Part shown: one piece after another, positions 9,012 to 17,739 of the stretch
Position numbering within the stretch: the stretch's first letter is position 1
Layout: the number at the start of each line of letters is the position of its first letter
Origin: Sphingopyxis lindanitolerans
GTDB lineage: Bacteria; Pseudomonadota; Alphaproteobacteria; Sphingomonadales; Sphingomonadaceae
Reading direction: 5' to 3'
NCBI RefSeq assembly: GCF_002993885.1
Contig: NZ_CM009578.1
Span: forward strand, 248,001-312,000
Length of the DNA: 64,000 nt
Notes under the pieces: model-generated
Told to the model about the DNA's origin: nothing
Databases searched by the model: none
Seen by the model: only the letters and a program-made list of their open reading frames with translations
Position numbers and translations under genes: made by a program

Positions 9012-9703
9012 GCCGGATACAAGCGGGTACCCAAATCTTGACGATCACGGTCATGTCGCAGATCCCCTAGTTTTCCGGTCGAGGATGGATCGAGCATGGC
9101 ATTTGAACGCCCATCCCGGGTGCGAAGAATGGAGGTGCGGAGCCATATGTCAGTCCCGACCAATTGGCCTGGCTCGTCCCGCTCGCGCGGGGGCGCGGCG
9201 CCTACCGCGGCTGTCGGTCGCGGCATCGGGGCTTTGCTGCGCTAGACGGCGCGCGCCCGGTGGGGACAGCTACGTCCACCGCCGCGAAATCCCCGACAGC
9301 GGGGGCAATCCCTCCGCCGAAGTTGATGTGCTGTCTCGCGCGCGGCCTGTATCAGTTCGCCGACGCCGAAGAGATCGACGCGGCGCAAACCCTCGCCGAA
9401 GCCGCGCGCCTCGCGCCGTATGGCGTCATCGTGCTCCGCCGTTTGGCTTGACGAGAAGATAGAGGCGAGGACGTCCGTCGGCTTGTGGGCCTTGTCGCGC
9501 GGTTTTGCGCTGCGTAGTTTTGCGTCGTTCAGCATTGGCTTTCTCCGAAGCCATGTGTTCGCGCACCGGAGCTACGATCAGACGCCGTGCCATTAGGTGG
9601 AGGCATGTGAACGCGGCTGAACCCGATGAGGGTAAGAAATGACAGTTTTACGGGAGAAAACGCAATCCTAGCGGATGGACGCGAACCCCTGCGGAGGGGA
9701 AGG
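9012..9703. other. Intergenic debris between regulator gene and tRNA-Ser(GCT)
   Basis: About 690 bp without an intact gene. A 95-codon plus-strand open frame (9164-9451) ends in EEIDAAQTLAEAARLAPYGV, which reads like protein but matches nothing I recognise, and it has no ribosome site. An integrase N-terminal remnant sits at 9473-9535 on the minus strand. The stretch looks like the eroded end of an integrated element. Confidence 0.5.
9473..9535 (-). pseudogene. N-terminal remnant of a tyrosine integrase (DUF4102-type)
   Basis: The minus strand starts MLNDAKLRSAKPRDKAHKPT, which matches the conserved first 20 residues of P4-type/DUF4102 integrases (usually followed by DGxGLxLxV). After residue 21 the similarity stops and the frame continues into unrelated sequence, so catalytic domains are absent. 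It lies 169 bp beyond the 3' end of tRNA-Ser(GCT) and reads away from it, the usual position of a genomic-island integrase next to its tRNA attachment site. Confidence 0.65.
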
Positions 9704-9796
9704 TGGCGGAGACGGAGGGATTCGAACCCTCGGTGCCGGATTTACCAGCACGACGGTTTAGCAAACCGTTGGTTTCAGCCACTCACCCACGTCTCC
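9704..9796 (-). tRNA. tRNA-Ser (anticodon GCT)
   Basis: A 93-nt class II tRNA on the minus strand including encoded CCA. The acceptor GGAGACG pairs with CGTCTCC. The anticodon stem ACGGT/ACCGT encloses loop TTGCTAA, giving anticodon GCT for AGC/AGU serine codons. It has a long variable arm and the T-arm GAGGGTTCGAATCCCTC, which is identical in sequence to that of tRNA-Ser(CGA) at 90-179. The two tRNAs are convergent and bracket the accessory module. Confidence 0.96.
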
Positions 9797-10035
9797 GCAT
9801 GGCCTGCCGCGCTAACGACAGTCTGGCTTAGGCGGGTCGCTATAGCCATGCGCTTCGCACCCCGCAACGCCTAACATTGCTCTCTTTCGACCTTATTTTG
9901 CGCGGCTCATGGCGAAAAGGATTCGGTCTGACGCAAAATCGACTCAAGTCATCGCCCATTCATTGCCCGCGATTCACAGTCGGAGTCATGGTAAACCCGT
10001 CCGGCGCATCAGGCGCCGACCGATTTGGGGGAAAT

Positions 10036-10809
10036 ATGCGTAAAACGCTTGCCGCTTTTGCCGTCACCGCTCTGGCATCGATCGGGCTGCTGTTCGCACC
10101 GGTCGCGGCCCAGGCTCAGATGACCTCGGTCGATCCCAACAGCGCGATCGACGCCGATCTCGATAACCCCCAGCCGGTGACCCCGGCGCCACCGGTGAGC
10201 GATCCGGTGCCCGCCGATCCGACCCTCAACAGCGATCTCGCCACCAGCGACCAGCAATATTCGAACACGGCCGACACCGAGGCCACGACGCCTCCCGATA
10301 CCGTGACGACCGCCGCCGCCGACGGTTCGACCTACAAGGAAGATGATCTGATCGGCGCCGCCGAGGGCGTGTTCGGCAAGGGCGCGCAGGGTCTTGCCGG
10401 GCTGATCGAGGATATCCTCAAGAAGCAGGGCGAGCCCAACGCCTATATCGTCGGCCGCGAAGCCGGCGGCGCGCTCGGCATTGGGGTGCGCTATGGTTCG
10501 GGCACGCTGCACCACAAGATCGAGGGCGAGCGGCCGGTTTACTGGACCGGCCCGTCGATCGGCTTCGACGCGGGCGCCAACGCGGGCAGCACCTTCGTTC
10601 TCGTCTACAACCTCTTCGACACCGAGGATATCTACAAGCGCTTTCCGGCTGGCGAAGGCGCCGCCTATCTGGTCGGCGGCTTCAACGCGAGCTATCTGCG
10701 CCGCGGCGACGTCGTGCTCATCCCGATCCGGGTCGGCGTCGGCGCGCGGCTGGGTGTCAATGTCGGCTATATGAAGATCCGCAAGAAGCAGAATTGGGTG
10801 CCCTTCTAA
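10036..10809 (+). CDS. DUF1134 domain secreted protein
   Basis: A 257-residue exported protein. A signal peptide (about 1-28, ending VAAQAQ) is followed by a Pro/Thr/Asp-rich linker (about 30-95) and a DUF1134 domain (about 110-255) with the family's GVRYGSGTLHHK, YWTGPSIGFDAGANAG, VYNLFDTEDIYKRFP and RVGVGARLGVNVGYM segments. The start at 10036 follows GGGGGAA; the longer frame to 9877 has no signal peptide at its beginning. The family is widespread in alphaproteobacteria with no established role, and the glycine-rich C-terminus resembles a lipid- or membrane-associated fold. It is a single gene followed by a strong terminator. Confidence 0.9.
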   Translation: MRKTLAAFAVTALASIGLLFAPVAAQAQMTSVDPNSAIDADLDNPQPVTPAPPVSDPVPADPTLNSDLATSDQQYSNTADTEATTPPDTVTTAAADGSTYKEDDLIGAAEGVFGKGAQGLAGLIEDILKKQGEPNAYIVGREAGGALGIGVRYGSGTLHHKIEGERPVYWTGPSIGFDAGANAGSTFVLVYNLFDTEDIYKRFPAGEGAAYLVGGFNASYLRRGDVVLIPIRVGVGARLGVNVGYMKIRKKQNWVPF

Positions 10810-10841
10810 GAGACCAGAGAGCTTGCCACGGGGGCGAGCAT

Positions 10842-10870
10842 AGCCCGCGCTCCGGCGCGGGCTTTTTCTT
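10842..10870 (+). terminator. Rho-independent terminator after DUF1134 gene
   Basis: A perfect 9-bp stem AGCCCGCGC (10842-10850) / GCGCGGGCT (10855-10863) with a TCCG loop, followed by TTTTCTT, 33 bp after the DUF1134 stop codon. Confidence 0.85.
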
Positions 10871-10910
10871 TGCCTGCGGCCCGCTACCGAGCGACAGGCG
10901 GCCATCAATT

Positions 10911-11006
10911 CTCGTCTCCCCGGACTTGATCCGGGGTCCGGCGACCGAAAAGAAAGCTGCCGACACGTCGAAAAAGCGGGGTCCCGGCTCAAGCCCGGGA
11001 TGACGA
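10911..11006. repeat. Inverted pair of sphingomonad-type intergenic palindromes
   Basis: Two palindromes, CCCCGGACTTGATCCGGGG (10918-10936) and CCCGGCTCAAGCCCGGG (10983-10999), sit in inverted orientation, with CGTC(A/T)-CCCGG-type outer ends (left CGTCTCCCCGG, right CCGGGATGACG). The arrangement matches paired REP/BIME-like elements and could fold into a long hairpin between the convergent DUF1134 and apt genes. Confidence 0.7.
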
Positions 11007-11045
11007 AGGGAATGGCGACTCCCCTTTGCCAAAAACCGACGCTTC

Positions 11046-11600
11046 CTAATCCCCGTCGAAGGCGATCAGCGTCTCGCAAACCAGCCCAGCAGCCTCAAGC
11101 CGCTGCGAGCCGCCAAGATCGGGCAGGTCGATCACGAACAGCGCCGCGGCAACCTCGGCGCCGACGCTCTGCATCAGCTTCGCGGCCGCGAGGATCGTCC
11201 CGCCGGTCGCGAGCAGGTCATCGACGAGCACGATGCGGTGCCCCGCGGTCACCGCACCTTCGTGCAGTTCGAGCCGGTCGGCGCCATATTCGAGTTCGTA
11301 ATCGACGCCGACGGTGACGCCCGGCAGCTTGCCCGCCTTGCGGACCGGGACAAGGCCGATCCCCATCGCGGTCGCCATCGCCGCACCGAACAGAAAGCCG
11401 CGCGCCTCGACCGCGACGATATAGTCGGGGCGATAGATGGCCGCGCGGGCGCTGAGGCGGCGCACGCTTTCGGAAAAGCCGGCGGCGTCGCCGATCAGGG
11501 TCGTGATGTCGCGAAACTGGATGCCCGGCTTCGGAAAGTCCGGAATGGTGCGGACCAGCGACGCGAGGTCAAGCTCGGGCCGCGGCGGGAGGGCGATCAC
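11046..11600 (-). CDS. apt: Adenine phosphoribosyltransferase
   Basis: A 184-residue cytosolic purine-salvage enzyme that makes AMP from adenine and PRPP. The PRPP-binding signature IVLVDDLLATGGTI is at about residues 125-138, and the N-terminal IPDFPKPGIQFRDITTL segment is typical of bacterial Apt. Start is a GTG at 11600 with GGGGAGGG about 10 bp upstream. It lies 24 bp after petC on the same strand, so it probably shares the petABC transcript, a linkage seen in related genomes as far as I recall. Confidence 0.95.
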   Translation of the reverse strand: MIALPPRPELDLASLVRTIPDFPKPGIQFRDITTLIGDAAGFSESVRRLSARAAIYRPDYIVAVEARGFLFGAAMATAMGIGLVPVRKAGKLPGVTVGVDYELEYGADRLELHEGAVTAGHRIVLVDDLLATGGTILAAAKLMQSVGAEVAAALFVIDLPDLGGSQRLEAAGLVCETLIAFDGD

Positions 11601-11624
11601 GCGGGACGGCCCTCCCCTAAATCC

Positions 11625-12437
11625 TCAATGCTTCTTGTCGGCCCAGATGTTCCGGTACGACATATAGGTCAGGCCGGTGAAGATGAGCAGGAAGATGAAG
11701 GCTGCCCAGCCCACCCGGACGCGCGACACCAGCTTGGGTTCGGCGGTCCACACCAGGAAGGCGGCGACGTCGCTGGCCATCGCCTTGACAGTGTTCGGCG
11801 AACCGTCGGCGAAGGTCACCTGGCCGTCGTGCAGCGGCGGCGCCATCGCGAGGTTGAGGTTCGCGAAATAGGGGTTGTAGTGCAGCCCCGTCGGCGGTTG
11901 CAGTTCCTTCGGCAGGTTCGCCGGCGGGTTCTGGAAGCCGGTCAGCAGCGAATAGACATAATCCTTGCCGCCTTCGCGCGCCTTGGTGATCAGCGACAAG
12001 TCGGGCGGCAGCGCATTATTGTTCGCCGCGCGCGCCGCGACGTCGTTCGCATAGGGCGCCGGGAAATGATCCGACGGCAGCCCGGTCCGCGTCGACGGCT
12101 CGCCGGTGTCGGGATTGAGCGACGGGATCGTGTCATAGCTTTTGGCAAAGCTCTTGACCTGCCCTTCGCTGTAACCAAGATCGGCGATGTCGCGGAAGGC
12201 GACGAGGTTCAGGCTGTGGCAGGCCGAACAGACCTCCTTATACACCTGCATCCCGCGCTGCAGCTTGGCCTTGTCCCAATGCGGCAGCAGGCCGTCGCTC
12301 GACAGCGCGAGGCGCTGCGGCTCCTTGTGGAACGCGTGCGAAGCGACCGGCTCATTGCGGTACGACCCCGTGATGATCGCACACAGCAGCGCCGTGATGA
12401 AACCCAGGCCGACGAGAAATCCGAGCGGACGAACCAT
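11625..12437 (-). CDS. petC: Cytochrome c1 of the bc1 complex
   Basis: A 270-residue membrane-anchored c-type cytochrome. An N-terminal hydrophobic segment (about 4-24) precedes the heme site VCSACHSLN, and one C-terminal transmembrane helix (about 240-258) is followed by a short cytosolic tail. Conserved segments GLPSDHFPAPY and NPYFANLNLAMAPPL fit alphaproteobacterial cytochrome c1. It carries electrons from the Rieske protein to soluble or membrane cytochrome c. Start at 12437 is preceded by AGGAG; the longer open frame to 12500 overlaps petB and was not used. Third gene of petABC. Confidence 0.95.
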   Translation of the reverse strand: MVRPLGFLVGLGFITALLCAIITGSYRNEPVASHAFHKEPQRLALSSDGLLPHWDKAKLQRGMQVYKEVCSACHSLNLVAFRDIADLGYSEGQVKSFAKSYDTIPSLNPDTGEPSTRTGLPSDHFPAPYANDVAARAANNNALPPDLSLITKAREGGKDYVYSLLTGFQNPPANLPKELQPPTGLHYNPYFANLNLAMAPPLHDGQVTFADGSPNTVKAMASDVAAFLVWTAEPKLVSRVRVGWAAFIFLLIFTGLTYMSYRNIWADKKH

Positions 12438-12468
12438 GGCTGTATCAGCTCCTATTAAAGTCCGGCGC

Positions 12469-13749
12469 TCAGGCCGTGGCCGCCGACGGTGCGTCGGCAT
12501 GCTTTGCGAGGACCGCTTCGGTGATCGAGTTCGGCATCGGCAACGGCCGTTCGATCCGCGAAATGATCGGCAGAATGATCAGGAAATGGGCGAAATAATA
12601 GATCGCACCAAGCTGGCTGAGGATCACCCACGGCTGTTCCGCCGGGCTCATGCCACACCAACCAAGCAGGAGCACGTCGAGGACGAGAATCCAGAAGAAG
12701 ATGCGGTTGAGCGGACGATAGCTCGACGACTTCACCGGCGAACTGTCGAGCCAGGGCAGGAAGAACAGCACGGCGATCGACGAGAACATCGCGATGACGC
12801 CCCACAGCTTCGCATCGATCCACAGGAAGTTGAAGGTGAAGGCCTTCAAGATCGCGTAGAAGGGCAGGAAATACCATTCGGGAACGATATGCGCCGGCGT
12901 CGAGAGCGAATTCGCCGGGATATAATTGTCGGCATGGCCCAGCATGTTCGGGCTGAAGAAGGTCAGCGCGACGAAGACCAGCAGGAAGACGCCGACCCCG
13001 AAGCCATCCTTCGCGGTGTAATAGGGGTGGAACGGGACGGTATCCTGTTCATCCTTCACCTCGATGCCCGTCGGGTTCGACGAACCCGGAATATGCAGCG
13101 CCCAGATATGCAGGATGATGACCCCCGCAATCACGAACGGCAGCAGATAGTGCAGCGAGAAGAAGCGGTTGAGCGTGGCGTCATCGGGCGCAAAACCGCC
13201 GAGCAGCCAGATGCGGATCGGATCGCCCACGACCGGGATCGCCGAGAAGAAGCCGGTGATCACCTGCGCGCCCCAGAAGCTCATCTGGCCCCACGGCAGC
13301 ACATAACCCATGAAGCCGGTCGCCATCATCAGCAGGAAAATCACGACCCCGAGCAGCCACACCATTTCGCGCGGCGCCTTGTACGACCCGTAATAAAGCC
13401 CGCGGAAAATATGGAGATAGACGACGATGAAGAACATGCTCGCGCCGTTCATATGCGCGTAGCGAATGAACCAGCCGGCGTTCACGTCGCGCATGATATG
13501 CTCGACCGAGTTGAACGCGATGTCCGCATTGGCGGCATAATGCATCGCCAGCACGATGCCGGTGATGATCTGGATGACCAGCGCGACGCCCGCGAGGACG
13601 CCGAAGTTCCAGAAATAATTGAGGTTGCGCGGCACCGGATAACCGGCGCCAATGGCGTTATAGACGAGGCGCGGCAGCGGCAGCTTCTCGTCCAGCCACT
13701 TCATCAGCGGCACCTGCGGTTCGTAGTTCTTGGCCCAGGGAAAGCTCAT
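12469..13749 (-). CDS. petB: Cytochrome b of the bc1 complex
   Basis: A 426-residue multi-spanning inner-membrane protein with the eight-helix cytochrome b architecture. Features seen are the early GxxLxxQxxTG-type helix ([15 protein letters not shown]), the quinol-site PEWY (in [12 protein letters not shown]), and paired histidines in helices B and D for the two b hemes. It oxidises quinol and drives the Q-cycle with petA and petC. It starts 13 bp downstream of the petA stop. Length is normal for a non-split alphaproteobacterial cytochrome b. Confidence 0.97.
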   Translation of the reverse strand: MSFPWAKNYEPQVPLMKWLDEKLPLPRLVYNAIGAGYPVPRNLNYFWNFGVLAGVALVIQIITGIVLAMHYAANADIAFNSVEHIMRDVNAGWFIRYAHMNGASMFFIVVYLHIFRGLYYGSYKAPREMVWLLGVVIFLLMMATGFMGYVLPWGQMSFWGAQVITGFFSAIPVVGDPIRIWLLGGFAPDDATLNRFFSLHYLLPFVIAGVIILHIWALHIPGSSNPTGIEVKDEQDTVPFHPYYTAKDGFGVGVFLLVFVALTFFSPNMLGHADNYIPANSLSTPAHIVPEWYFLPFYAILKAFTFNFLWIDAKLWGVIAMFSSIAVLFFLPWLDSSPVKSSSYRPLNRIFFWILVLDVLLLGWCGMSPAEQPWVILSQLGAIYYFAHFLIILPIISRIERPLPMPNSITEAVLAKHADAPSAATA

Positions 13750-13762
13750 CTTATCTCGCTCC

Positions 13763-14320
13763 TCAGCCGATCGTCACGACGGTGTCGCTGGTAAATTCAT
13801 AGGGTGGCACTTCCAGATTCCTGGGCGCCGGCCCCTGGCGGATTCGCGCCGCCGTGTCATAGGCCGACCCGTGGCACGGGCAGAAATAGCCGCCGAAGGG
13901 GCCGCGATTTTCGCCTTCGCCGGCGCCCAGCGGCACGCAGCCGAGATGGGTGCACACGCCCAGGGTGATCAGCCAATTTTCCTTGCCGGGCTTGGTGCGC
14001 TCGTCGAGCGTCTGCGGATCGCGCAGGTCGCTGAGCGGCACCGCCTTGGCTTCGGCGATTTCCTTCGCGACGAGGTTGCGCACGAAAATAGGCTGCTTGC
14101 GCCAGCTCGTCTTGATCGCCTGCCCCGGCTGAATCGACGAAATATCGATTTCGGTCGACGACAGCGCGAGCACGTCGGCGGAGGGATTCATCTGGTTGAC
14201 CAGCGGAAGAACGACCGCGGCCGCACCAACACCGGCGAAGCTGACCGCTGCGATGTTGATGAAGTCCCGGCGCCGCACGCCATCTTCGATGCCGGCGGTA
14301 ATTTCGGTTTCACTGGCCAT
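13763..14320 (-). CDS. petA: Ubiquinol-cytochrome c reductase Rieske iron-sulfur subunit
   Basis: A 185-residue protein. The [15 protein letters not shown] region (about 16-30) is a Tat-type signal anchor continuing as the single transmembrane helix. The Rieske cluster motifs are CTHLGC and CPCHGSAYD. Start at 14320 (MASETEI) was chosen; the frame continues upstream into DNA opposite trmL but that part has no family similarity. It transfers electrons from quinol to cytochrome c1. First gene of petABC-apt, divergent from trmL. Confidence 0.96.
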   Translation of the reverse strand: MASETEITAGIEDGVRRRDFINIAAVSFAGVGAAAVVLPLVNQMNPSADVLALSSTEIDISSIQPGQAIKTSWRKQPIFVRNLVAKEIAEAKAVPLSDLRDPQTLDERTKPGKENWLITLGVCTHLGCVPLGAGEGENRGPFGGYFCPCHGSAYDTAARIRQGPAPRNLEVPPYEFTSDTVVTIG

Positions 14321-14542
14321 TCGACTGCCCTTGCATGGGTGAACTGACAAAGTCCCCGAAGAAGGATGGCCCGCCCCGTTGCGCGCGCTAAACGGCGCAG
14401 CCCGGCGGCCCCTCCGGGAATTGCGGGCCTGATAGCCGCACAGTCCGGGCTTGCCAACAGGCAATTTCCGCTTCGGCGCCCGGAGCGGCCCCGCTGGGCC
14501 AAAGCACTCGATTCCTTCGCCCGTCGCGGCTATGGCGGCGAC

Positions 14543-15001
14543 ATGGAAATCGCCCTGTTTCAGCCCGATATCGCGGGCAATGTCGGCACGATCCTGCGCA
14601 CCGCCGCCTGTTTCGCGGCGCCCGTGCATATCATCGAGCCGTGCGGCTTTCCGTTCGGCAACGCCGCGCTGAAGCGCGCCGGAATGGATTATGCGGTGCG
14701 CGCCAATGTCCGGCGCCACCCAGGCTGGGATGCGTTCCGGACATGGTCGCAGATCGGCGGCCAGCGCCTCGTCCTGCTTTCGACCGCCGGGGCGACTCCC
14801 CTCCCCGACTTTGATTTCGATCAAGGCGATGTCCTGCTCCTCGGGTCAGAGAGCGCGGGCGTTCCGCACCATGTCCACGAGGCCGTCGCCGCGCGGGTCG
14901 TGATTCCGATGCAGCCCGGCTTTCGATCCTTGAATGTCGCGGTCGCGGCTGGCATCGCGCTCGCCGAGGCGCTCCGCCAAACGAAAGGCTTTCCCGCATG
15001 A
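14543..15001 (+). CDS. trmL: tRNA (cytidine(34)-2'-O)-methyltransferase
   Basis: A 152-residue SPOUT-class methyltransferase. The three knot motifs are visible: GNVGTILRTAACF (motif 1), LLGSESAGVP (motif 2) and SLNVAVAAGIALAEALR (motif 3). It methylates the wobble ribose of leucine tRNAs. The start at 14543 (MEIALFQPDIAGN) matches the family N-terminus; the upstream extension to 14366 is low-complexity and opposite the petA leader. The stop overlaps the hemF start by 4 bp (ATGA). Confidence 0.93.
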   Translation: MEIALFQPDIAGNVGTILRTAACFAAPVHIIEPCGFPFGNAALKRAGMDYAVRANVRRHPGWDAFRTWSQIGGQRLVLLSTAGATPLPDFDFDQGDVLLLGSESAGVPHHVHEAVAARVVIPMQPGFRSLNVAVAAGIALAEALRQTKGFPA

Positions 15002-15858
15002 TCTCGCTCGACCCCCAGCAACAGGCGGCGCGCGGCTGGTTCGAGTCGCTGCGCGACCGCATCTGCGCCGAATTCGAGGCGATCGAGCGCGAGGCCGGCA
15101 GCGACGCGCGCTTTGCCTACACCCCGTGGGACCGCGAAGCCGAAGGCCTCGCCGCCGGTGACGGCGGCGGCGGGGTGCGCGGCGTGATGACGGGCCAGGT
15201 CTTTGAAAAGGTCGGCGTCAACGTTTCGACCGTCGGCGGCGAATTCGCGCCCGATTTCGCGGCGTCGATCCACGGCGCGGGCGAAGACCCCAGCTTCTTC
15301 GCCACCGGAATCAGCCTTGTCGCGCATATGGCGAACCCGCATGTTCCCGCGGTGCACATGAACACGCGCTTCCTCGCGACGACGAAACGCTGGTTCGGCG
15401 GCGGCGCCGATCTCAATCCGCCGATTCCCTACAGGCAAGACACCGACGCCTTTCACGCGCGCTTTCGCGCCGCCTGCGCACCCTATGGTCCCGATGTCTA
15501 CGAACGCTACGCCAAATGGGCCGAGGATTATTTCTATATCCCGCATCGCGGCGTCCACCGCGGAGTCGGCGGCATTTTCTACGACCATCTCGAATGCGGC
15601 GACGATGCCGGGTTCGACCGTAACCTGGCGCTGACCAAGGACGTCGGCGAAGCCTTCCTCGACATCTTCCCCCAGATCGTGCGGCGACGCATGGCGCAGC
15701 CCTTCACCGATGCCGAGCGCGAGGAACAGCTTGTCTGGCGCGGGCGCTATGCCGAATTCAACCTCGTCTATGACCGTGGCACCCTGTTCGGGCTCAAGAC
15801 CGGCGGCAATATCGACGCGATCCTGATGAGCCTGCCGCCGCTCGCCAAATGGAGCTGA
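14998..15858 (+). CDS. hemF: Oxygen-dependent coproporphyrinogen III oxidase
   Basis: A 286-residue enzyme of aerobic heme synthesis that decarboxylates coproporphyrinogen III to protoporphyrinogen IX. Family signatures include FEKVGVNVSTVGGEF, HMNTRFLATTKRWFGGGADLNP, the HRGVHRGVGGIFYDHLE region, and EFNLVYDRGTLFGLKTGGN near the C-terminus. Translationally coupled to trmL through a 4-bp overlap. A hairpin follows 10 bp after the stop. Confidence 0.97.
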   Translation: MISLDPQQQAARGWFESLRDRICAEFEAIEREAGSDARFAYTPWDREAEGLAAGDGGGGVRGVMTGQVFEKVGVNVSTVGGEFAPDFAASIHGAGEDPSFFATGISLVAHMANPHVPAVHMNTRFLATTKRWFGGGADLNPPIPYRQDTDAFHARFRAACAPYGPDVYERYAKWAEDYFYIPHRGVHRGVGGIFYDHLECGDDAGFDRNLALTKDVGEAFLDIFPQIVRRRMAQPFTDAEREEQLVWRGRYAEFNLVYDRGTLFGLKTGGNIDAILMSLPPLAKWS

Positions 15859-15861
15859 CAC

Positions 15862-15893
15862 GAAAAAGGGCGCCCCGCTTGCGGAGCGCCCTT
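15862..15893 (-). terminator. Hairpin between convergent hemF and membrane-protein gene
   Basis: The stem GGGCGC/GCGCCC extends inward through CCGC-TT-GCGG. On the minus strand it is followed by CTTTTTCG, so it best serves the minus-strand gene ending at 15913; on the plus strand the tail CTTGTAT is weaker. It probably acts on both transcripts. Confidence 0.7.
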
Positions 15894-15912
15894 GTATCGG
15901 ATCAGCGCCCGA

Positions 15913-16809
15913 TCAGGTGAAAACCTCGGCGTTGCTGTCGGTGTTGATGCAGCGATAGATCGCCGCGGGTGTCGAGACCGACAGCAGGACCAGCGGGACA
16001 TAGATCAGCAGGCCGAAGACGACGGCGAACAGGATCGTCCCCGCGCCCGCGCCGGGGCTGCCCATTGCGCCGACGACCCCTCCGGCCGCCCCCGCGATAC
16101 CGCCGAAGATCATATTGGCGACCATCAGGAACACGAACGACAGGATCATAATGATCAGGTTGAAGCCGACGATCGTCCACTGCGACGCGCTGGTCAATTT
16201 CCAGGACGCGCCCAGCGCGGCGAACGGGTTCGATCGGCGCTGCGCCGCCATCCACGGCCCTGCGACTCCCAGCCGGCCGAACAGCCACAGGAAAAAGACG
16301 ATGATCGCGATGTAGACGATGATCCCGAAAGCGATCAGCCCGCCCGACACGCCGCCGCTCATGAAGATTTCGGGCGACAGTCCGCTCACCCCGAACAGCG
16401 CGACCGCGAACAGCCCGACGATCAGGATGACGATATACATGGCGATGACCGCCCCGATGTAGAGGACGAACATCGCCCCGACATAGGCCGCCCCGGCACC
16501 GAGCGACCAGCCGATGTCCGCGGCCGGATCGCCTCCGACCAGACCGCTGCGCCAGACGAGCAGGCTCGCCGCGAACATCACCGCCCCGGCGATGATCGCG
16601 AAGAAGAAGATCTTGCCGAAAGCGCCGAGGACGGCGGACGGGTCGTTGGGCGACGCCATCATCGACGTGAAGGTGCTGCCGATCAACAACCAGCCCAGCA
16701 ACGCGATCGCCACCAGCGCTCCGCCCAGATACAGCAGCATTCGCGCCCAATTGGCGCCAAGAAACGCGAACGTCTCCGAAAAAGCCGCGCCTATGCTCAT
16801 TTTGGCCAT
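15913..16809 (-). CDS. Multi-pass membrane protein (glycerophosphodiesterase membrane domain-like)
   Basis: A 298-residue integral membrane protein with about six hydrophobic helices and glycine/alanine-rich loops. The central NPFAALGASWKLTS segment recurs as NPFAALAESWKLTS in the next gene (16890-17633), so the two are paralogues in tandem. The architecture resembles the membrane domain family found next to glycerophosphoryl diester phosphodiesterases, but no catalytic domain is present. Function unknown. Separated from its paralogue by 80 bp. Confidence 0.75.
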   Translation of the reverse strand: MAKMSIGAAFSETFAFLGANWARMLLYLGGALVAIALLGWLLIGSTFTSMMASPNDPSAVLGAFGKIFFFAIIAGAVMFAASLLVWRSGLVGGDPAADIGWSLGAGAAYVGAMFVLYIGAVIAMYIVILIVGLFAVALFGVSGLSPEIFMSGGVSGGLIAFGIIVYIAIIVFFLWLFGRLGVAGPWMAAQRRSNPFAALGASWKLTSASQWTIVGFNLIIMILSFVFLMVANMIFGGIAGAAGGVVGAMGSPGAGAGTILFAVVFGLLIYVPLVLLSVSTPAAIYRCINTDSNAEVFT

Positions 16810-16889
16810 GTCTTTTCCCCTGTTGTTAACCCCGACTGTTCCTCACGCGTCCGGCGCCCCGCCTCGCGCGTCTCCCCGATTGGACGGGC

Positions 16890-17633
16890 CTATTGAAAAA
16901 CATCCCCCGCGCCCCTTGCCGCAAGCTGTCGATAGACAGAGGCCAGCACCGCCGTGTTGAGCAAGCCGAAACCCGCCGATACGGCCGAATTGATCACGCT
17001 GCCGATCAGATAGCCGAACGAGCCGCGAAGGCCGAAAATGCCGGTCACTTGCGTCACGATCAGCGAAATGACGATCAGCACGATCAGGAACAGGAACACG
17101 AAGAAGGCGACGCGCCAGCCGTTGCCGCTCGTCAATTTCCAGCTCTCCGCCAGCGCCGCAAAGGGATTCTTGATATTGCGGTCCGCCAGCAACGGATAAG
17201 CGACGGCGAGCCGACCGAAGAGATAGATCGCCGGGACGATCAGCAACAGCACCGCAATCCCGAACAGGAATGACTGTAGCAGGAACATCACGATCATCGT
17301 CGGGATCATCGCCAGGGTAAAGACCAGCGCCTCGCCGACGCTGGTGCCCGATCGGGCCAGCCACAGCCGCAGGATCGCGAGCGATCCCAGCGTCGACGCC
17401 ATGGTGACCGCCAGAAGCCACGGGAATTGTTGCCGCAAATCGGCCATGACCATCGCGTTGAGTTGCTCGGCCGAGACGTTGGCGGGCGGCGCGAGCGGCG
17501 CGGGGCCGAACAGCGCCATCACCATGCCGGGCAGAAAAAAGAACAGTCCGGCGAGCACGCCGGTCAGCGGCAGGTGGGCGCGAACCAGCATCGTCGCGTC
17601 ATCCCATGCCGCACCCATGTCGAATTTTATCAT
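16890..17633 (-). CDS. Multi-pass membrane protein, paralogue of the adjacent gene
   Basis: A 247-residue protein with about five to six transmembrane segments and the NPFAALAESWKLTSGNGW motif shared with the neighbour at 15913-16809. The N-terminal MIKFDMGAAWDDATMLVRAH resembles the neighbour's amphipathic start. Likely first gene of a two-gene operon, divergent from lipB. No function can be assigned. Confidence 0.75.
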   Translation of the reverse strand: MIKFDMGAAWDDATMLVRAHLPLTGVLAGLFFFLPGMVMALFGPAPLAPPANVSAEQLNAMVMADLRQQFPWLLAVTMASTLGSLAILRLWLARSGTSVGEALVFTLAMIPTMIVMFLLQSFLFGIAVLLLIVPAIYLFGRLAVAYPLLADRNIKNPFAALAESWKLTSGNGWRVAFFVFLFLIVLIVISLIVTQVTGIFGLRGSFGYLIGSVINSAVSAGFGLLNTAVLASVYRQLAARGAGDVFQ

Positions 17634-17739
17634 TGATACCCCATGATTTCTGTTCCCGGTTGCGGGCGAAACTGACGGTCTTCGGTCTCAATGTCCAGCC
17701 TCTTGCATCCGCGCGCGCGAAGCGGCACTTACCCCCGCG

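Noticed and set aside
9164-9451. A 95-codon plus-strand frame with a protein-like C-terminus
   Set aside because: Arg/Gly-rich first half, no ribosome site, no match I recognise. Mentioned in the intergenic entry but not called a gene.
180-9703. Direct repeats of the tRNA-Ser 3' ends as attL/attR
   Set aside because: I found only the two tRNA copies themselves; the shared T-arm is intrinsic to the two tRNAs and in opposite orientation, so it is not evidence of an att duplication.
12187-13794. A 535-codon plus-strand frame opposite petB/petC
   Set aside because: The minus strand encodes clear cytochrome b and c1; the plus translation is Arg/Asp/Gln-rich shadow.
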